Assembly (NCBI RefSeq): GCF_029887935.1 | Contig: NZ_JARXRO010000007.1 | Span: 1 to 64,000, forward strand | Source: Luteimonas kalidii | GTDB lineage: Bacteria; Pseudomonadota; Gammaproteobacteria; Xanthomonadales; Xanthomonadaceae | Reading direction: 5' to 3' | DNA: 64,000 nucleotides | In this document: in pieces, positions 26,518 through 37,376 of the stretch | Layout of the letters: each line of letters starts with the position of its first letter | Position numbering within the stretch: position 1 is the stretch's first letter | Program-made: the position numbers and the translations under genes | Notes under the pieces: generated by a model | Seen by the model: the letters and a program-made list of their open reading frames with translations, nothing else | Databases searched by the model: none | What the model was told of the DNA's origin: nothing

Positions 26518-28563
26518 TCACTTGCCTTCGGCTTCCGGCAGCGCGTATTCGAGCGCGTACGCCGGCGGCTCGCCGCCGGGGCCCTTGAGGTAGTGGTCCA
26601 TCCACCGCATCAGCCGCAGCGAGTAGTCGTAGCGCGACGCTCCGCGCGCGTTGCCGTGGCCTTCGCCCGGATACAGCACCAGCCGCACCGGCGCCTGGCC
26701 GGCCAGCTTGAGGTAGCGGTACATCATGTGGGACTGCATCACCGGCACCCGCGGGTCGGCCTCGCCGTGCAGGATCAGCGTCGGCGTCTTCGACTGCTGC
26801 GCGTAGGTGATCGGGCTGGTCTTGCGGAACAGCTCCGGGTCTTCCCAGGGCCACGTGCCCATGTGCACCAGGTGCTGTTCCCAGGGGATGTCGCCGGTGG
26901 TGACCAGGCTGGCCTGGTCGGAGATGCCGACGAACATCACCGAAGCCGCGAAGCGCTCGCTGTAGTACGTCGCGCCCCAGGCGCTGGCATAGCCGCCGTA
27001 GGAACCGCCGGTGATGCCGACCTTGTCCCTGTCCACCAGGCCGATGTCGACCAGGTGGTCGACGCCATCCACCACGTCGTCGAATTCCTCCATGCCCGGA
27101 CGCCCGAAGCCCTTCTTCGAGTACTCCACCCCGCGGCCGGTGCTGCTGCGGTAATTGGGCAGGAACACCGCATAGCCCTGCGCCGCAGCGTGGTGCAGCG
27201 GCTGCGAGTACGCCGTCAGCCAGCCGTTGGTGTAGTGCGATTCCGGGCCGCCGTGGACCACGACGATCAGCGGTACGCGCGCATTGCCGCGCCGCTGCAG
27301 CGGATGCACCAGCAGCCCTTCGATCCCGAGTCCGTCGCGGGCCTGATAGCGGATCACTTCCTGGCGCGCGAGCTGCACGTCTGCGAGCCACGGATTGCTG
27401 TCGGTCAGCCGGCGCGGCGATGCGCCTTCGCCGGTGAGCAGGAACACCTCGTTCGGATGCGACGGTGTGCTGCCGATCAGCGCGATGTCGCCGTTGCCGG
27501 CGCGGTCGAACCCGCTCCACACCGGCCCCTCGGGCGCCAGCACGGTGCGCTGCGGGCCACCCGCCACGCCGACTTCGCCCAGTCGGGCCTGCACGCCTTC
27601 CCAGCTCAGGAACAGCAGCGTGTCCGCATCGCGCCACTCCACGTCCACCACGTGCCCGGGCAGATCCGGCAGCAGGTCGCGCCAGGCGCCGCCATCGCGG
27701 CCGACAACGAACAGCCGTCCCTGCTGCGCGTCGTGCTCGTCCTGCGCCGAAATGAAGGCCAGGTGCGCGCCGTCCGGACTCCACGACAGCCCGCCCACCT
27801 TGCCGGGATTGTCGACGCGCCCCAGTTCCTTTCCGTCCGGGGACACGATGCGCACGCGGGTGAACACCAGGGTGTCGTCGGTCAGCTGGCGGGGCGCGAC
27901 CAGCAGCGCGAGGCGATCGCTACCCGGGCTCCACTGCACCGACTGCACGCTGCCCTCAAGCTCGATCCGGCGCGGCGATCCGGCATCGCTGCCGACATCG
28001 GCGATCCACAGCTGGACCGGGCGCCAGTCCTCCTCGTACACCTTCTGGCTGAAGCCCTGCTTCTTCAGCGCCTTGGCCTCGTCGCTCTCGGGTGCGGTGG
28101 CCAGAAGCGCGACGCGGCGTCCGTCGGGCGACAGGCTGAAGGCGGTGATGTCGGACTCGAGCGTGGCGATCGCCTCGGATTCGCCGCCGTCGACCGGGAT
28201 GCGGTAGAGCGTGCGCGTGTCGTCGCCCTGGCGCTTGGCCAGGTACGCCAGCGAGCGTCCGTCCGGGAACCAGGCCACGCCGGCCACGTTCACCTTGCCG
28301 GTGACGAAGCCGCGGCCGGCGCCTTCGCGCGAGAGCGTGTGCAGTTCGGCCCAGGCCGGACCGTCGTCGTCCTTGCCGATCTCGCGCGGCACCGACAGCA
28401 CGTACGCCATTCCGCGCCCGTCCGGGCTGATGGCGGCCTGGGTGACGGCCCGCGTCTTCGCGATCTGTTCGAGCGTCAGACCGCCACCGGCGGCGGACGC
28501 CGGCAGTACGAGCGCGAGCAGCAGCAACAGGCCCGCGGCCCGCAACATCGGATGGCGCATCAT
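26518..28563 (-). CDS. Exported S9-family prolyl oligopeptidase-like peptidase
   Basis: A 681-residue serine peptidase with a signal peptide (LLLLLALVLPASAAGG). The middle is a WD40-like beta-propeller (repeated SPDGRRVAL, SWSPDGAHLAF and similar). The C-terminal alpha/beta hydrolase holds the triad: Ser in ITGGSYGGYAS near residue 524, Asp in LHGEADPRVPV near 607 and His in GEGHGNARG near 641. It resembles acylaminoacyl and dipeptidyl peptidases that release short peptides in the periplasm. Two adjacent ATG codons (28563 and 28560) follow AGGGG; either could be used. Confidence 0.92.
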   Translation of the reverse strand: MMRHPMLRAAGLLLLLALVLPASAAGGGLTLEQIAKTRAVTQAAISPDGRGMAYVLSVPREIGKDDDGPAWAELHTLSREGAGRGFVTGKVNVAGVAWFPDGRSLAYLAKRQGDDTRTLYRIPVDGGESEAIATLESDITAFSLSPDGRRVALLATAPESDEAKALKKQGFSQKVYEEDWRPVQLWIADVGSDAGSPRRIELEGSVQSVQWSPGSDRLALLVAPRQLTDDTLVFTRVRIVSPDGKELGRVDNPGKVGGLSWSPDGAHLAFISAQDEHDAQQGRLFVVGRDGGAWRDLLPDLPGHVVDVEWRDADTLLFLSWEGVQARLGEVGVAGGPQRTVLAPEGPVWSGFDRAGNGDIALIGSTPSHPNEVFLLTGEGASPRRLTDSNPWLADVQLARQEVIRYQARDGLGIEGLLVHPLQRRGNARVPLIVVVHGGPESHYTNGWLTAYSQPLHHAAAQGYAVFLPNYRSSTGRGVEYSKKGFGRPGMEEFDDVVDGVDHLVDIGLVDRDKVGITGGSYGGYASAWGATYYSERFAASVMFVGISDQASLVTTGDIPWEQHLVHMGTWPWEDPELFRKTSPITYAQQSKTPTLILHGEADPRVPVMQSHMMYRYLKLAGQAPVRLVLYPGEGHGNARGASRYDYSLRLMRWMDHYLKGPGGEPPAYALEYALPEAEGK

Positions 28564-28628
28564 CGAACCCCTGTCAGGCATGAGCGGGAAACTTTGGCCC
28601 GGCCCGGGCGCGATGGCAAGCCGAACGG

Positions 28629-29501
28629 TCAGCGCGCGCGCCACGCCGCCGCGACCCGTTGGAACTCGCCGGCCAGGTCCTTGGCCAGGCGCGGGGGAAG
28701 GACACGCGCGATCGCCGGCAGGTCGATGCGCCCGTCCGGGAACGGATCGCCCACCCACGCGAACGCCACCCGGTTGCTCTGCCGCGCCTCCTCCAGCATC
28801 CAGACATGCTCCGCGCCGAAACTGCGCCGCAGTTTGGACAGGTGGTCGGCGAAATCGGTGGCGTAGAGGTTGCTGGCGAACACGCCGCCCGGCGCCAGCG
28901 CATCGCGGCAATCGTCGTAGAAGCGCTGGCTCGACAGTTCGGCCGGGATGCCGGACGCGTCGTATCCGTCCACCAGCAGGATGTCGAACCGACCGCGTCG
29001 TTCCTGGACGAATCGCGCGCCGTCGGCAAGCAGCACCTGCAACCGCGCGTCGTCGCGCGGCACGCGAAACGTGCGTCGCAGCGCGATCACGTGCGGATTG
29101 TTTTCCGCCACCTCCAGCCGGGTCTGCCGCAGGTAGCGATGGCAGAACTTCACCTGCGATCCGCCGCCCAGCCCGACCATTCCGATCAGTGCCGGCCGCG
29201 GACACCAGAGCAGGCTCGCCATCATGGTGCGCGTGTAGTCGACCGCGAGATGCCCGGGCCGGAAGGTCCGCATCCGGCTCTGCGACACGCCGCCCGCGAA
29301 CTGCAGGTCGGTGTGGCGCCAGCCGCGCAGGATCACCGGTTTGGCGGAGGCCGACGTGGCGTCGGCACCGCCGCCGGCAGTCTCGCCGACACACGGGACG
29401 TCGGATCCGGTGCGCACGGCATGTTCCCCCGCCCGCTGCCAAGTCGAGGCCCGGTGTTGCGTCGAGGTTCGCTGATCCCGCTCGTCGCCCGGCTCCGCCA
29501 T
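28629..29501 (-). CDS. Spermidine synthase-like methyltransferase-fold protein
   Basis: A 290-residue protein. After a low-complexity N-terminal stretch of about 50 residues comes the polyamine-synthase fold: FAGGVSQSRMRTFRPGHLAVDYTRTMM near residue 68, the SAM-site glycines MVGLGGGSQVKFCH near 107 and DILLVDGYDASGIP near 172. The Asp pair expected in true spermidine synthases for putrescine binding is only partly evident, and no SAM decarboxylase is nearby, so polyamine synthesis is unproven. Related proteins are often labelled spermidine synthase-like. The true start may lie downstream of 29501, since the first 50 residues look unconserved. Confidence 0.75.
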   Translation of the reverse strand: MAEPGDERDQRTSTQHRASTWQRAGEHAVRTGSDVPCVGETAGGGADATSASAKPVILRGWRHTDLQFAGGVSQSRMRTFRPGHLAVDYTRTMMASLLWCPRPALIGMVGLGGGSQVKFCHRYLRQTRLEVAENNPHVIALRRTFRVPRDDARLQVLLADGARFVQERRGRFDILLVDGYDASGIPAELSSQRFYDDCRDALAPGGVFASNLYATDFADHLSKLRRSFGAEHVWMLEEARQSNRVAFAWVGDPFPDGRIDLPAIARVLPPRLAKDLAGEFQRVAAAWRAR

Positions 29502-29640
29502 GTCCCCATCGTGTCCCGAAAAAGCGCCCGCGCAAGGCTACCCCAAGCCCGACCGCACAGGATCGCCCTTGTCGACAGGGACCGGTGTCGTCGGCGATGC
29601 ACCGCTGTCGCAGCGCAGCATCCGGATTCCCGCCACGGCG

Positions 29641-29646
29641 TACACT
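29641..29646 (+). promoter_or_regulatory. Possible -10 box for the TPR gene
   Basis: TACACT, in the context GCGTACACTGTG shared with the deaD upstream region, lies 34 bases before the ATG at 29680. A strong AGGAGGAGG ribosome-binding site follows at 29665. No clear -35 is visible. Confidence 0.35.
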
Positions 29647-29679
29647 GTGGACGGCTGCCACGCCCAGGAGGAGGCCGCC

Positions 29680-30759
29680 ATGATCGCCTGGTTGCTGGCG
29701 GCTGCACTGGCCGCATCCCCGGCCACCCCCGTGGATCACGGGATGCCATCACCGACGGTGCCATCGCCCGAACAGGTGATGGAACTGCCCCCGCCACTGG
29801 CGCAGGCGCTGCAGACGCAGGTCATCGACCGCACGCCACGCAGCATGGCGCGGCTCGAACGCCTGGTCGCGTTCATGTACGAGCCCGACGGGCTCGGTAT
29901 CCAGTACCGCCACGATGCCAACCACACGGTCGGCGAGACCTGGAGCACGCGCGAGGCCAACTGCCTCTCCTTCACCCTGCTCACGATCGCCCTGGCGCGT
30001 GCGGCGGGCATCGAGGCCTACGGCCAGGAAATCGCCAGGACGCTGGCGTGGTATGCCGAAGGCGACACCCTGTATTTCAGCAACCACGTCAATGCCGGCA
30101 TCCGCATCGGCAGGCACGAGTACACGGTCGACGTGGGCAGCGACAGCCTGATGACCCTCGACACGCCGCAACGGGTCGACGACCGCCGCCTGATGGCGGT
30201 CTACTACAGCAACCGGGCCGCGGACCTGTTGGGTCGCGGCGCAACCGTCGACGCCGCGCGCTACATCGACGCCGCGCTTGCGGCCGATGGCGGTTACGCC
30301 ACTGCCTGGAACAATGCCGGCGTGCTCAGGGTGCGCTCGGCGCAGCCCGACGCCGCCGAACAGGCCTTCACCCATGCGCTCGAACTCGACAAGGCCCACG
30401 ACGGGGCGCTCATGAACCTCGCCTCGCTGTACACCGCACGCGGCGACGACGCGAGGGCGGCGCGCTACCGCGACCGGCTCGAGCGCCTGCGCCTGCGCAA
30501 CCCGTACCACCACTTCATGCAGGCCGTGGACGCCGAGCGCCGGGACGATCATGCCGCGGCCGCGCGCCAGTACCGGCGGGCGATTTCCCTGTACGACGGC
30601 GAGCACCGCTTCCACTCGGGCCTGGCGCGTGCGCTGCTGCACCTGGGCGATGCGCGCGGGGCCGGGCGCGAACTGCAGCGCGCCCACGACCTCAGTAACG
30701 GCGACATGCAGGCGCGCTATCAGAGCAAGCTGGACCGGCTGCGGCGCGCAACTCCCTGA
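29680..30759 (+). CDS. TPR protein with transglutaminase-like N-terminal domain
   Basis: A 359-residue probably exported protein: a short signal-like start (MIAWLLAAALAASPATP). A transglutaminase-like segment follows, in which TREANCLSFTLLTIALARAAG (near residue 88) presents the nucleophilic Cys in its usual helix. Tetratricopeptide repeats run from about 170 to the end (AAWNNAGVLR-type and ALMNLASLYTARG-type helices). The Cys motif and NHVNAGIRI suggest a papain-like fold, but a complete Cys-His-Asp triad is not certain. The AGGAGGAGG before the ATG indicates strong translation. It is divergent from the spermidine synthase-like gene. Function unknown. Confidence 0.78.
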   Translation: MIAWLLAAALAASPATPVDHGMPSPTVPSPEQVMELPPPLAQALQTQVIDRTPRSMARLERLVAFMYEPDGLGIQYRHDANHTVGETWSTREANCLSFTLLTIALARAAGIEAYGQEIARTLAWYAEGDTLYFSNHVNAGIRIGRHEYTVDVGSDSLMTLDTPQRVDDRRLMAVYYSNRAADLLGRGATVDAARYIDAALAADGGYATAWNNAGVLRVRSAQPDAAEQAFTHALELDKAHDGALMNLASLYTARGDDARAARYRDRLERLRLRNPYHHFMQAVDAERRDDHAAAARQYRRAISLYDGEHRFHSGLARALLHLGDARGAGRELQRAHDLSNGDMQARYQSKLDRLRRATP

Positions 30760-30760
30760 G

Positions 30761-31027
30761 TCAACGCAGCTGGCTGTCCTTGCTGCCGCGGCGGTTGTAG
30801 CCGCTGCCGGGCTGCTCCTCGCTCTCCTCCGCCTCCTGACAGGCGATGCACAGCCGCACCCCGGGCATGGCCTTGCGCCGCGCCTCCGGGATCGGGGCGT
30901 CGCACTCCTCGCAGTGCATGCGGCCGGGGCCCTGCGGCAGCTGGCTGCGCGCACGCTTGATCGCATCCTTCACGGTCGCGTCGATCTGGTCCTGCACCGC
31001 GCCGTCACCCGCCCATCCGGTCGCCAT
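30761..31027 (-). CDS. DksA/TraR-type C4 zinc-finger protein (YbiI-like)
   Basis: An 88-residue protein with the C4 zinc finger CEEC and CIAC separated by 17 residues, as in the DksA/TraR family. It lacks the long coiled coil of true DksA, so it resembles the short YbiI-like members that may bind RNA polymerase's secondary channel weakly or not at all. Its helical N-terminus (DQIDATVKDAIKRAR) is acidic to basic. Its stop lies two bases from the convergent TPR gene stop. ATG 31027 was chosen because upstream residues are arginine-rich shadow. Confidence 0.85.
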   Translation of the reverse strand: MATGWAGDGAVQDQIDATVKDAIKRARSQLPQGPGRMHCEECDAPIPEARRKAMPGVRLCIACQEAEESEEQPGSGYNRRGSKDSQLR

Positions 31028-31076
31028 CGCCGTCCTCCCGGCTTTCGCCTGCCTGCGGTTGTACCCCAGGCGTTGT

Positions 31077-31973
31077 CTACGTCTCGTCGGGCCAGCGGAC
31101 CGCCGGCGCCGACGCTTCCCGCGGCATGGGCACGGCGGCCACCGCACTCCAGACCTTCAGCGCATCCACGGTCGCGGCCACGTCGTGGACGCGCACGATG
31201 CCCGCGCCCCGCTGCACCGCAACCAGGTGCGCGGCGACCGAGCCGGCGACCCGCTCACGCGGCAGCTCCCGCCCGGTCAGCTCGCCGATCGTGCGCTTGC
31301 GCGACAGCCCCGCCAGCACCGGCACGCCGAGCTCGATGAACCGCTGCAGTTGCGCCAGCAGCTGCAGGTTGTGGGCGGTCGTCTTGCCGAAGCCGAAGCC
31401 GGGGTCGACCAGCAGGCGCTGCTTCGGGATGCCGGACATCTCCGCGGCGAAGATGCGCTCGGCCAGGAACCGGTGCACCTCGCCGACCACATCGTCGTAC
31501 TCCGGTGCCTCCTGCATCGATCCCGGCTCGCCGTGCATGTGCATCAGCACCACCGGGACGCCCAGGGACGCGGCCGCGTCCAGCGCGCCGTCGCGGCGCA
31601 GCGCCTGGACGTCGTTGATCATGCCTGCGCCGGCCGCGACCGCCGCACGCATCACGTCCGGCTTCGACGTATCGACGCTGACCGGAAGCGCCGTTTCACG
31701 CACCAGGCGTTCGATGACCGGCACCACGCGCCGCAATTCTTCCTCGACCGGCACGTCGACCGCGCCCGGACGTGTGGATTCGCCACCGACGTCGAGCACG
31801 TCGGCCCCTTCTTCCACCAGCCGCAGTCCATGCGCGACCGCGGCGTCGGCATCGAAGTGCTCGCCGCCGTCGGAGAACGAATCGGGCGTCGCGTTGACGA
31901 TGCCCATGACCCGTGGCCGGTCGAGCCGCAGGATGCGTCCGCCGCAGTCGATCTGCGGACTGGTATCGAACAT
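31077..31973 (-). CDS. folP: Dihydropteroate synthase FolP
   Basis: Condenses 6-hydroxymethyl-dihydropterin pyrophosphate with p-aminobenzoate in folate synthesis and is the sulfonamide target. The 298-residue protein carries the signatures MGIVNATPDSFSDGG near residue 23 and DVGGESTRPGA near 60. VSVDTSKPDV, INDVQALR, VDPGFGFGKT near 196 and LSRKRTIGELTGR near 221 complete the TIM-barrel set. The extra C-terminal tail (VPMPREASAPAVRWPDET) is beyond the usual end. FolP normally lies beside ftsH; here one gene separates them. Confidence 0.96.
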   Translation of the reverse strand: MFDTSPQIDCGGRILRLDRPRVMGIVNATPDSFSDGGEHFDADAAVAHGLRLVEEGADVLDVGGESTRPGAVDVPVEEELRRVVPVIERLVRETALPVSVDTSKPDVMRAAVAAGAGMINDVQALRRDGALDAAASLGVPVVLMHMHGEPGSMQEAPEYDDVVGEVHRFLAERIFAAEMSGIPKQRLLVDPGFGFGKTTAHNLQLLAQLQRFIELGVPVLAGLSRKRTIGELTGRELPRERVAGSVAAHLVAVQRGAGIVRVHDVAATVDALKVWSAVAAVPMPREASAPAVRWPDET

Positions 31974-32018
31974 GGGCAGGCTCCGCGCCAGGGCGTTGCA
32001 TGATAGCGGGCGCCGCGT

Positions 32019-33644
32019 TCAGTCCAGGCAGGCGAGGATCCGGCGGTAGCGCGGCAGCCCGCGGACCGACGCCAGCTCCGGGTCACGTTCGATCCAGTCG
32101 CCGAAGCCCTGCCCCGTGGCGACCGCCCGCTCGAGCAGGTCCAGGGCCCGGTCCGCCTCCCCGGCCATGGCGTGGAAGCAGGCGGCGTTGTAGAGCACGT
32201 CGAAGTCGGCCGGACGCAGGGCAAGGGCAGTCACGACACACTGCCGCCCGCCCTCCACGTCGCCCTGCCGCAACAGCAGCGCCGCGGCCATGTAGTGGGC
32301 GCGGGCATTGTCCGGGTCGATCTCGACCTGGTGCAGCGCCGCCTCCAGCGCCTCGCGCGCCAGGCGCGCCGTCCGGTCCCGGTCTCCCTCGGCCTCGGCC
32401 GCGCCCACCGCCAGCGACAGCGCCTGGAATTCGCCGGGATCCACCGCGTGCGCGGACTCGAACAGGTCGGTCGCGCGCGCGAACTCGCCGCGTGCGAAAC
32501 AGTGCCTGGCGAAGTAGTAGTGCGCGACATACAGCGTCGGGTCGAGCTCGAGCGCGCGACGGAACGACGCCGCGGCCGCGTCGTGCCTGTCCTCCAGCCA
32601 CAGCGTGTGCGCGAACGCCACGTGCGCCTCGGCGAGTTCCGGCGCCAGCTCCAGCGCCCGGCGGGCGGCGGCGCGGGCCTCCTCCAGCACGGTGTCCGCC
32701 GGTTCCAGCCGCCACAGCGACAGCTCCACCAGCGCGTCGGCGAGACCCGCGTGCGCATGCGCGTAGCCGGGGTCCAGCGCGATCGCCCTGCGGAACATCT
32801 GCGGCGCCTGCCGCCAGCTCACCGCGGTCGTCCGCCCCTCCAGCTGGCGGCCACGCAGGTAGAACTCGTATGCACGCATGTCGCGTGGCGCATACCGCTG
32901 CAGGTCGAGTTCGGGCGCGGATCCGCACGACGGCCGCATCAGCTCGACCACCTTGCGCGCGATCTCTTCCTGGATCGCGAAGATGTCCTCCAGCCGGCGG
33001 TCGAAGGTGCGCGACCACAGGTGGTAGCCGTTGCCCGCGTCGATCAGCTGCGCGGTGACGCGCACCTGGTCGCCCGCCTTGCGCACGCTGCCTTCCATGA
33101 CCGCCGCGACCCTGAGCAGGCGGCCGATCTCGCGGGTATCGGTCGCGCCATCGCGAAACCGGAAGGAGGACGTGCGCGACGCCACACGCAGGCCACGCAC
33201 GCGGGTGAGCGCGTTGAGGATCTCTTCGGCCAGACCGTCGCAGAAGTAGTCCTGGTCGTGGTCTTCGCTCAGGTCGGCGAACGGCAGGATCGCCACCGAG
33301 GCTTCGGCCGGGGCGACGCCAGCGGCCGCAGTCGCGGATTGCGGCAGGACGTCGGCAGGTGCGGGCGGCTCCGTCGGTCCGGGCGGAGGCAGCGGGGTGC
33401 GGGCCACGCCCTGCGGCCCGATGTCATAGATCCATGCAAGCACCACGGTAGGCGCGAAGCCCAGCGCCAGCAACACGATCAGCAGCCGCGCCGACCACTC
33501 GGGCAGCGCCAGCGGCTCGAACGTGGCATCCGCGACCTGCACCAGCAGCCAGGCGACCACCAGGTAGACGGCCATGACGCGGAACACCCTGCGCCGCCGG
33601 AATTCGGCCAGGCCGCGCCTGAGCGCTCCGATCCAGTCCGACAT
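32019..33644 (-). CDS. Membrane protein with TolB-like domain and TPR repeats
   Basis: A 541-residue protein: a basic N-terminus (LRRGLAEFRRRRVFRVMA), two transmembrane segments (about 24-40 and 51-70) and a Pro-rich linker. A TolB-N-terminal-like domain follows (VAILPFADLSEDHDQDYFCDGLAEEILNAL near residue 130, then LRVASRTSSFRF). TPR repeats run from about 260 to the end. This is the C-terminal architecture of CadC- and adenylate-cyclase-like receptors of Xanthomonadaceae, but the DNA-binding or cyclase domain is absent. A sensory or scaffold role is inference. It lies between folP and ftsH, which are usually adjacent. Confidence 0.82.
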   Translation of the reverse strand: MSDWIGALRRGLAEFRRRRVFRVMAVYLVVAWLLVQVADATFEPLALPEWSARLLIVLLALGFAPTVVLAWIYDIGPQGVARTPLPPPGPTEPPAPADVLPQSATAAAGVAPAEASVAILPFADLSEDHDQDYFCDGLAEEILNALTRVRGLRVASRTSSFRFRDGATDTREIGRLLRVAAVMEGSVRKAGDQVRVTAQLIDAGNGYHLWSRTFDRRLEDIFAIQEEIARKVVELMRPSCGSAPELDLQRYAPRDMRAYEFYLRGRQLEGRTTAVSWRQAPQMFRRAIALDPGYAHAHAGLADALVELSLWRLEPADTVLEEARAAARRALELAPELAEAHVAFAHTLWLEDRHDAAAASFRRALELDPTLYVAHYYFARHCFARGEFARATDLFESAHAVDPGEFQALSLAVGAAEAEGDRDRTARLAREALEAALHQVEIDPDNARAHYMAAALLLRQGDVEGGRQCVVTALALRPADFDVLYNAACFHAMAGEADRALDLLERAVATGQGFGDWIERDPELASVRGLPRYRRILACLD

Positions 33645-33775
33645 GGCGGTGTGCCCCTCCCTGCGGTCGCGGCCCGCGAGCGTCCGGAGGTGCACGACAT
33701 GCACCTACGGCCTTCCGGCACCGTCATCCACAGGCAGAACGCGCGCAGCGGCCGGCAGCGGCCGCCGCGCCCGGG

Positions 33776-35692
<1,917 letters not shown>

Positions 35693-35722
35693 CGGGGTTT
35701 CCGGGACTCCAATAGGGGCATG

Positions 35723-36370
35723 CTACTTGATTGCCGCCAGCTTGCCCTGCGCGAGCGCATAGACTTCCGGCGAACGCCGACGCGATGCGGCCGGCTTGCG
35801 GATCGCGACCTTCGCGTAACGCTTGCGAAGGTCACGGACGAATCCGTCGAACCCCGTTCCCTGGAACAACTTGATCAGGAACGTGCCGCCGGGCTTGAGG
35901 TGGCGGTCGGCGAACTCCATGGCCAACTCGGACAGGTGCATCGCCCGTGGCTGGTCGACCGCTTCCACACCGCTTTTGTTGGGGGCCATGTCGGACAACA
36001 CAAGGTCCACCGACTGTCCGGCCAGCAACGTCTCAAGGCTGGATAAGACCGCATCCTCCCTGAAATCGCCATGAAGGAACTCGACCCCGGCCAGCGGTGG
36101 CATCTCCAGGATGTCGAGCGCCAGCACCCGGCCGGGGCGCGCCGGATCGAGGCGGTCGAGCTCCTGGCGCACCCACTGCGACCAGCCTCCCGGCGCCGCG
36201 CCGAGATCCACCACCAGCATGCCCGGCTTGAGCAGGCGGTCGCGGCCGGCGAGTTCCTCGAGCTTGTACGCAGCGCGCGAACGCAGGCCCTCGGCCTGCG
36301 CCTTCTTCACGTAGGGGTCGGAGAAATGTTCCTTCAGCCAGCGCTGGCTGCTCTTGCTGCGGGTGGCCAT
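35723..36370 (-). CDS. rlmE: 23S rRNA 2'-O-methyltransferase RlmE (FtsJ)
   Basis: A 215-residue SAM-dependent enzyme that methylates the 2'-OH of U2552 in the 50S A-loop. SAM motif [14 protein letters not shown] is near residue 53. The K-D-K-E tetrad is recognisable: Lys in [10 protein letters not shown], Asp in [13 protein letters not shown] near 124, Lys in [10 protein letters not shown] near 164 and Glu in the C-terminal RSPEVY. The length matches E. coli (209). It is divergent from yhbY with a 137-bp gap and is transcribed with ftsH. Confidence 0.97.
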   Translation of the reverse strand: MATRSKSSQRWLKEHFSDPYVKKAQAEGLRSRAAYKLEELAGRDRLLKPGMLVVDLGAAPGGWSQWVRQELDRLDPARPGRVLALDILEMPPLAGVEFLHGDFREDAVLSSLETLLAGQSVDLVLSDMAPNKSGVEAVDQPRAMHLSELAMEFADRHLKPGGTFLIKLFQGTGFDGFVRDLRKRYAKVAIRKPAASRRRSPEVYALAQGKLAAIK

Positions 36371-36507
36371 CGGGTCATCCCCCTCCCCGCGGCGGGGAGG
36401 GTCGGTCGGGCGCGGTTGCCGCGCGGGCGGGCGCGGTGGCGTCCCGGTAAGGAGTCGCGGGGCGGCATGATACCCTGCCCGCACTCCTTCCCTCGCCGCC
36501 CTTCCCG

Positions 36508-36813
36508 ATGTCGACCGTCCTGACCGCCGCCCAGAACCGCTTCCTGCGCGGGCAGGCGCACGACCTCAAGGCGATGCTCCAGGTCGGGGGCAAGGGCGTC
36601 ACCGACGCGCTGGTGGCCGAGATCGACGGGGCGCTGGAGCACCACGAGCTCATCAAGATCAAGGTCGCCGCAGCCGACCGCGACGAGCGCGACCAGCTGA
36701 TCGCCCGGATCGCCGAATCCGCCGGCGCGGCGCTGGTGCAGCGGATCGGGCACGTGGCGGTGCTGTACCGCCCGTCGAAGGACCGACGCCAGATCGTCCT
36801 GCCGCGGGCGTAG
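36508..36813 (+). CDS. yhbY: Ribosome-assembly RNA-binding protein YhbY
   Basis: A 101-residue CRM-domain protein that binds pre-50S particles. The GxxG-like loop is [11 protein letters not shown] near residue 27, and HELIKIKV near 46 and [10 protein letters not shown] near 89 complete the fold. The length and position next to rlmE and ftsH match E. coli and Xanthomonas. GATACC near 36471 may be part of its promoter. Confidence 0.95.
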   Translation: MSTVLTAAQNRFLRGQAHDLKAMLQVGGKGVTDALVAEIDGALEHHELIKIKVAAADRDERDQLIARIAESAGAALVQRIGHVAVLYRPSKDRRQIVLPRA

Positions 36814-36826
36814 GACCGGGGTCGCG

Positions 36827-37201
36827 ATGCAGCTGGTCCACGAACGGCCCGACTTCGACTATTTCCTGCGCGGCGCCGACGGCCATTCGGCGCTCGTGAA
36901 CGACCGGCGCCTGGAACGCAGCTTCCTCGTCGCTCCGGATCGCCTGGTCGAGGATTGGCCGGTCGACGACGTCAGGGCGCTGCAGGTATCCGACCTCGAA
37001 CCGGTCCTGGCGCTGCAGCCCGAGCTGATCGTGCTCGGCAGCGGCGCGACCCAGGCGTTTCCGCCACCCAAGGCCATGGCCGCCTGCCTGGCACGCGGGG
37101 TCGGCCTCGAGACGATGACCAATGCGGCAGCCGCGCGCACCTACAACGTGCTTGCCGGCGAGGGCCGCCGCGTCGTCGCCGGGTTCATCCTGGGGGACTG
37201 A
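36827..37201 (+). CDS. Mth938-like domain protein (DUF498)
   Basis: A 124-residue single-domain protein of the Mth938/NDUFAF3 family. Markers are the LVAPDRLVEDWP strand, PELIVLGSGATQAFPP near residue 65 and the closing TNAAAARTYNVLAGEGRRVVAGFIL. The human relative NDUFAF3 helps assemble complex I, and bacterial members are often near translation or membrane genes. It follows yhbY after 13 bases and is likely co-transcribed. Confidence 0.85.
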   Translation: MQLVHERPDFDYFLRGADGHSALVNDRRLERSFLVAPDRLVEDWPVDDVRALQVSDLEPVLALQPELIVLGSGATQAFPPPKAMAACLARGVGLETMTNAAAARTYNVLAGEGRRVVAGFILGD

Positions 37202-37211
37202 CCGGCGTCAG

Positions 37212-37276
37212 ACGCCGCGACGCCTCAGCGGCAGGGGAGGTACTGGAGCGGATCGACCGGCTTGCCGTTGTAGCGG
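37212..37276 (-). repeat. Second copy of the nlpD 3' end
   Basis: These 65 bases align without gaps to 37364-37428, the true 3' end of nlpD plus ten bases past its stop, with seven mismatches. Read on the minus strand it still encodes RYNGKPVDPLQYLP, then Cys-Arg and a stop, where the gene has Arg-Arg and a stop. Five of the six codon differences are silent. It has no start of its own and cannot be expressed as a protein. It lies 152 bases beyond the real end. It looks like the tail of a diverged allele, not a simple drifted duplicate. Confidence 0.85.
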
Positions 37277-37283
37277 GTGAACG

Positions 37284-37343
37284 GACGCGGCTCGCGATCC
37301 GCAGGATCGCGCGTCCGTGAACGCCCGGCGCGCTGCGCCGGGC
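37284..37343. repeat. Hairpin doublet between the two nlpD tails
   Basis: Two strong hairpins fill the 87-base spacer between the two copies. At 37284-37317 an 8-bp stem (CGCGATCC/GGATCGCG) sits inside an outer GGACG/CGTCC pairing. At 37323-37343 there is a perfect 9-bp stem, GCCCGGCGC/GCGCCGGGC, with a three-base loop. Neither is followed by a T-run on either strand. Confidence 0.6.
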
Positions 37344-37376
37344 CGGGGATCCGCCGGCTCCGCACGCCGCGATGCC

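Noticed and set aside
37212-37276. Remnant of a complete second nlpD gene
   Set aside because: Homology stops at the last 18 codons; the spacer beyond shows no trace of LysM or M23 sequence, so a whole-gene duplication is not supported.
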